Assembly: GCA_965246805.1 (NCBI GenBank) | Contig: CBDFFO010000009.1 | Span: 682,001 to 746,000, forward strand | DNA from: Schlegelella_A sp965246805 | GTDB taxonomy: Bacteria > Pseudomonadota > Gammaproteobacteria > Burkholderiales > Burkholderiaceae_C | DNA length: 64,000 nucleotides | Reading direction: 5' to 3' | Shown: in pieces, positions 62,188-64,000 of the stretch | Layout of the letters: every line of letters starts with the position of its first letter | How positions within the stretch are numbered: the first letter of the stretch is position 1 | Made by a program: the position numbers and the translations under genes | The notes under the pieces: model-generated | The model's database searches: none | Told to the model about the DNA's origin: nothing | What the model saw: the letters and a program-made list of their open reading frames with translations, nothing else

Positions 62188-63009
62188 TTACGGGGTGACC
62201 GAGAGTCGCATTTCGACTTGTCGGCGGAAGGCCGGGTCGTTGGCATACTTGGGATTCCGCATATCGGCAGTCACTTCAGACTGGCTGGCGTATGGCTGCA
62301 CATGGGTCGGGTTAGCGTTGCCTTCACCACCTGCCATGCCGCTTTGGCTGGAGCCATAGGCTGCCTCATAGCGTGAGCGGAGGGCCGTGATGGCCTGCTT
62401 GCGCTGCTCTGGGGTGCCTTCGACTGACTGGTTGTAGGTGGCAATCTCGGCCTCGGTGAGGTTCGAGGATGCCCAGGTGGACATCTTGCCGAAGGCTTCT
62501 TCACCACCGGCAGCGGCCAGGCCATCGGCACGGGCGGATGCGGCCAAGGCCACAGCGCCTGCCACGTACTGGTCCACCATCGCCTTGGGGATGCCCTTGC
62601 CTTCGAGAGCCGTGTAGCTCTCAGCGGACAGCTTGCCCGTCTCACTGAACTCTTTCGAGTAGGCAGCGAAGGCGTCCTGCCCCACCACAGCAGCGGCATC
62701 AGCCTGGGGCGTGATGGCGAGAGCGGGGTCAGCAGGGTTGGTTGGAGCAGCGGAGGGCTTGCCCTTCTCGATAGCGGTGTAGCTCTTGGCCAGGTCATCG
62801 AGGCGCACCTCACCCTTGGCTGCATCCCAGAACTTCTCGGGGATGTGCTCAGGGCGCTGTGCAACGACAGCGACGGTGGCAACGGGGGGTTGGCCAGCAG
62901 CGGCAGCAGCTGATGCCTCGACCTTCGCGACCATCGCAGCATCGTGACCAGCGGGAGCTGGGGTGGTGCTGGTGGTCACGGGGGTCTCTAGCGAGAAAGC
63001 CTCAGGCAT
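62188..63009 (-). CDS. capsid assembly scaffolding protein (T7 gp9-like)
   Basis: This is a 273-residue acidic, Ala/Glu-rich protein. RPEHIPEKFWDAAKGEVRLD and DLAKSYTAIEKGK are the scaffold signature shared by T7-like phages. The C-terminal NPKYANDPAFRRQVEMRLSV is the conserved capsid-interaction end. T7 gp9 is 307 residues. It directs procapsid assembly and exits before packaging. The start overlaps the stop of the 66-residue gene. Confidence 0.93.
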   Translation of the reverse strand: MPEAFSLETPVTTSTTPAPAGHDAAMVAKVEASAAAAAGQPPVATVAVVAQRPEHIPEKFWDAAKGEVRLDDLAKSYTAIEKGKPSAAPTNPADPALAITPQADAAAVVGQDAFAAYSKEFSETGKLSAESYTALEGKGIPKAMVDQYVAGAVALAASARADGLAAAGGEEAFGKMSTWASSNLTEAEIATYNQSVEGTPEQRKQAITALRSRYEAAYGSSQSGMAGGEGNANPTHVQPYASQSEVTADMRNPKYANDPAFRRQVEMRLSVTP

Positions 63010-63209
63010 CAGTTGTCGACGCGGATCATGTTCGGGAAGCTGATGACGTTCTTGCCTGCCTTGTGGGCGGCGTCAGCCAGCTGGCCGAGAGACTCGTCAT
63101 GCGACTTGGCAACCACGACTTGAGCGGCGCGCATGGCCGCCACTTCATCGAGTGCTTGCTGGTTCACGACCACGGGGGGCTTGCTGTTCACGGGTACGGC
63201 GTTAGCCAT
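63009..63209 (-). CDS. small protein between portal and scaffold
   Basis: This 66-residue helical protein (VVVNQQALDEVAAMRAAQVV, SLGQLADAAHKAGKNVISFP) is placed between portal and scaffold and overlaps both. T7 has small genes in this interval in relatives, but no function is assigned. Overlaps with both neighbours support expression. Confidence 0.6.
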   Translation of the reverse strand: MANAVPVNSKPPVVVNQQALDEVAAMRAAQVVVAKSHDESLGQLADAAHKAGKNVISFPNMIRVDN

Positions 63210-64000
63210 GTGTTGGGATGCTCACTGGTTGACCGTTGGCCATGGCTTGTTTCGCCATACCTCCGGCTGCATTGATTGCGTTAGGGCCGAGCTGTGCAGC
63301 CATCTGCTGCATCTGTTCTTGTTGCTGGGCTGCTAGGACTTCGTCATCGGTCTTTACCAGGCCATCGGTCTTGATGCCCCGGCTGGTAGCCAGACGCTTC
63401 ATCAGGTCACCGAAGTTCACGTAGGTCTGGAGCGCCTCAGCGCCACCCAGGTCCACTATGTCCTTAACGAAGGCCTTCAGGTTGTCCAGGTCGGCACCGC
63501 GCCCGAGGGCTGCGATACCAGTCAGGATGACAGGCTTGACGGTGCCCTTGGGGAGCACGGGTAGCTTCCCTGCCTGCTCGAGCTGGCTCACCAGTCTCTT
63601 CAGGTACGGGGTCTGGAACTCAAGGGAGAGGAGCGAGTAGATGCCGCCGAGGAGGGAGTCCAATTCGGTAGCCATGAACCGAATCTCTTCGGCTGTCACT
63701 CGCTCAGCATTGCGCTGGATCGCCTGGTTGAGGGCGAAGGCGTAGGAGAGGTCCTGTTTGATCTTGTCGCACTCAGCGGCTGCGGTAGCAAAGTCGGCAC
63801 GGTGGTCGGTCTGAGCCACGGTGACATCGCCTTCACTGCCATCGATAGCGTCACCTGTCTCCGCACGGGAGAAGGCTTGCTTCTTGGTGCTGCCGTTGGG
63901 CTTGACCAGGAAGATGACTCGAGCGGCGGCCGCCGTGCCCTTGACGATGGCCTTACGGAGGCCCTCGAGGGAGACAAGCTCACCGAGATACTCTTCGACC
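63202..64000 (-). CDS. portal (head-tail connector) protein, T7 gp8-like, N-terminus cut by window
   Basis: The open frame runs from the right edge through about 265 residues to its stop. It matches the C-terminal half of T7 gp8: QAIQRNAERVTAEEIRFMAT, then ELDSLLGGIYSLLSLEFQTP, VILTGIAALGRGADLDNLKA and a Gln/Met-rich tail (DDEVLAAQQQEQMQQMAAQL). Upstream residues VEEYLGELVSLEGLRKAIVK and ARVIFLVKPNGSTKKQAFSR continue the same frame with no stop, so an internal GTG at 63819 is not the real start. The portal forms the dodecameric ring for packaging and tail attachment. Confidence 0.93.
   Translation of the reverse strand, partial: VEEYLGELVSLEGLRKAIVKGTAAAARVIFLVKPNGSTKKQAFSRAETGDAIDGSEGDVTVAQTDHRADFATAAAECDKIKQDLSYAFALNQAIQRNAERVTAEEIRFMATELDSLLGGIYSLLSLEFQTPYLKRLVSQLEQAGKLPVLPKGTVKPVILTGIAALGRGADLDNLKAFVKDIVDLGGAEALQTYVNFGDLMKRLATSRGIKTDGLVKTDDEVLAAQQQEQMQQMAAQLGPNAINAAGGMAKQAMANGQPVSIPTHG

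Larger units (their letters stand above)
32307..64000 (-). mobile_element. T7-like temperate prophage (integrase-encoding, short-tailed), right part outside window
   Basis: From the tRNA-Lys half-site to the right edge all genes are on the minus strand, base composition drops, and the gene content is that of a T7-like virion: portal, scaffold, capsid, tail tubular A and B, gp13 to gp16-like internal proteins, T7-type tail spike, holin, endolysin and gp18/gp19-type terminase. A tyrosine integrase and small early-type genes lie between the terminase and the att site. The circular phage order is opened at attP next to the integrase. Polymerase and replication genes are not in view and must be to the right, if present. 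No interrupted structural gene is seen, so the element may be intact. Confidence 0.92.

Noticed and set aside
63202..63819. Separate 205-residue gene starting at an internal GTG
   Set aside because: The frame continues without a stop to the window edge and the upstream residues fit the portal protein, so it is the portal C-terminal part.

Overview
The window joins about 32 kb of high-GC bacterial chromosome (1 to about 32,300) to about 32 kb of a lower-GC prophage (about 32,307 to the right edge). The chromosomal half looks like a betaproteobacterium of the order Burkholderiales. It has a PEP-CTERM surface protein beside a post-PEP-CTERM protein, a gltA-sdhEBADC block next to mdh and a long AcnA aconitase, a cyoABCD quinol oxidase, and many Burkholderiales-style periplasmic proteins. 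Genus cannot be fixed from the sequence alone.

Chromosomal layout: an exosortase-sorted surface protein (1-955); a central-metabolism block with gltA, sdhE, sdhB, sdhA, sdhD and sdhC on the minus strand, divergent from mdh across a 233-bp gap that carries a near-perfect inverted repeat; then a periplasmic protein, serC and acnA (with an in-frame 24-bp minisatellite) on the plus strand. After that come housekeeping genes (BamE-like lipoprotein, MBL-fold hydrolase plus glyoxalase I, ChaC-like protein, MocA-like nucleotidyltransferase, pdxH), a DUF2946-type protein with a TonB-dependent receptor, msrA, a YdcF/SanA protein, a second TonB-dependent receptor, an S1/P1 nuclease, cyoABCD without cyoE, osmC, a MaoC/CitE-like pair and a dienelactone hydrolase.

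The prophage starts in a tRNA-Lys(CTT) 3' half at 32,307-32,354, which lacks the tRNA 5' half and so reads as an att half-site. All prophage genes lie on the minus strand. Read leftward from the right edge they are portal (cut by the window), scaffold, major capsid protein, a block of four accessory virion proteins, tail tubular proteins A and B, internal virion proteins like T7 gp13 to gp16, a T7-type tail spike, holin, SAR endolysin and small and large terminase. Then comes a 1.1-kb non-coding, repeat-rich segment, then small early-type genes, a lipoprotein, a MarR-like regulator and a tyrosine integrase. This is a T7-like (Autographiviridae-type) short-tailed phage with an integrase, integrated so that the late end and the early end are joined. 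RNA polymerase and replication genes, if present, must lie beyond base 64,000.

The most unusual parts are: a T7-like phage in a lysogenic configuration with a MarR-type rather than CI-type candidate regulator; a roughly 5.3-kb insertion of fibre, lectin-like and glycosidase-like genes between capsid and tail-tube genes, two of which share an N-terminal anchor-like motif; an ADP-ribosyltransferase-like domain inside the gp16-like ejection protein and a GH24 muramidase fused to the gp15-like protein; and a non-coding junction with a phased 10-bp repeat array, an 11-bp tandem repeat and an extended -10 promoter.
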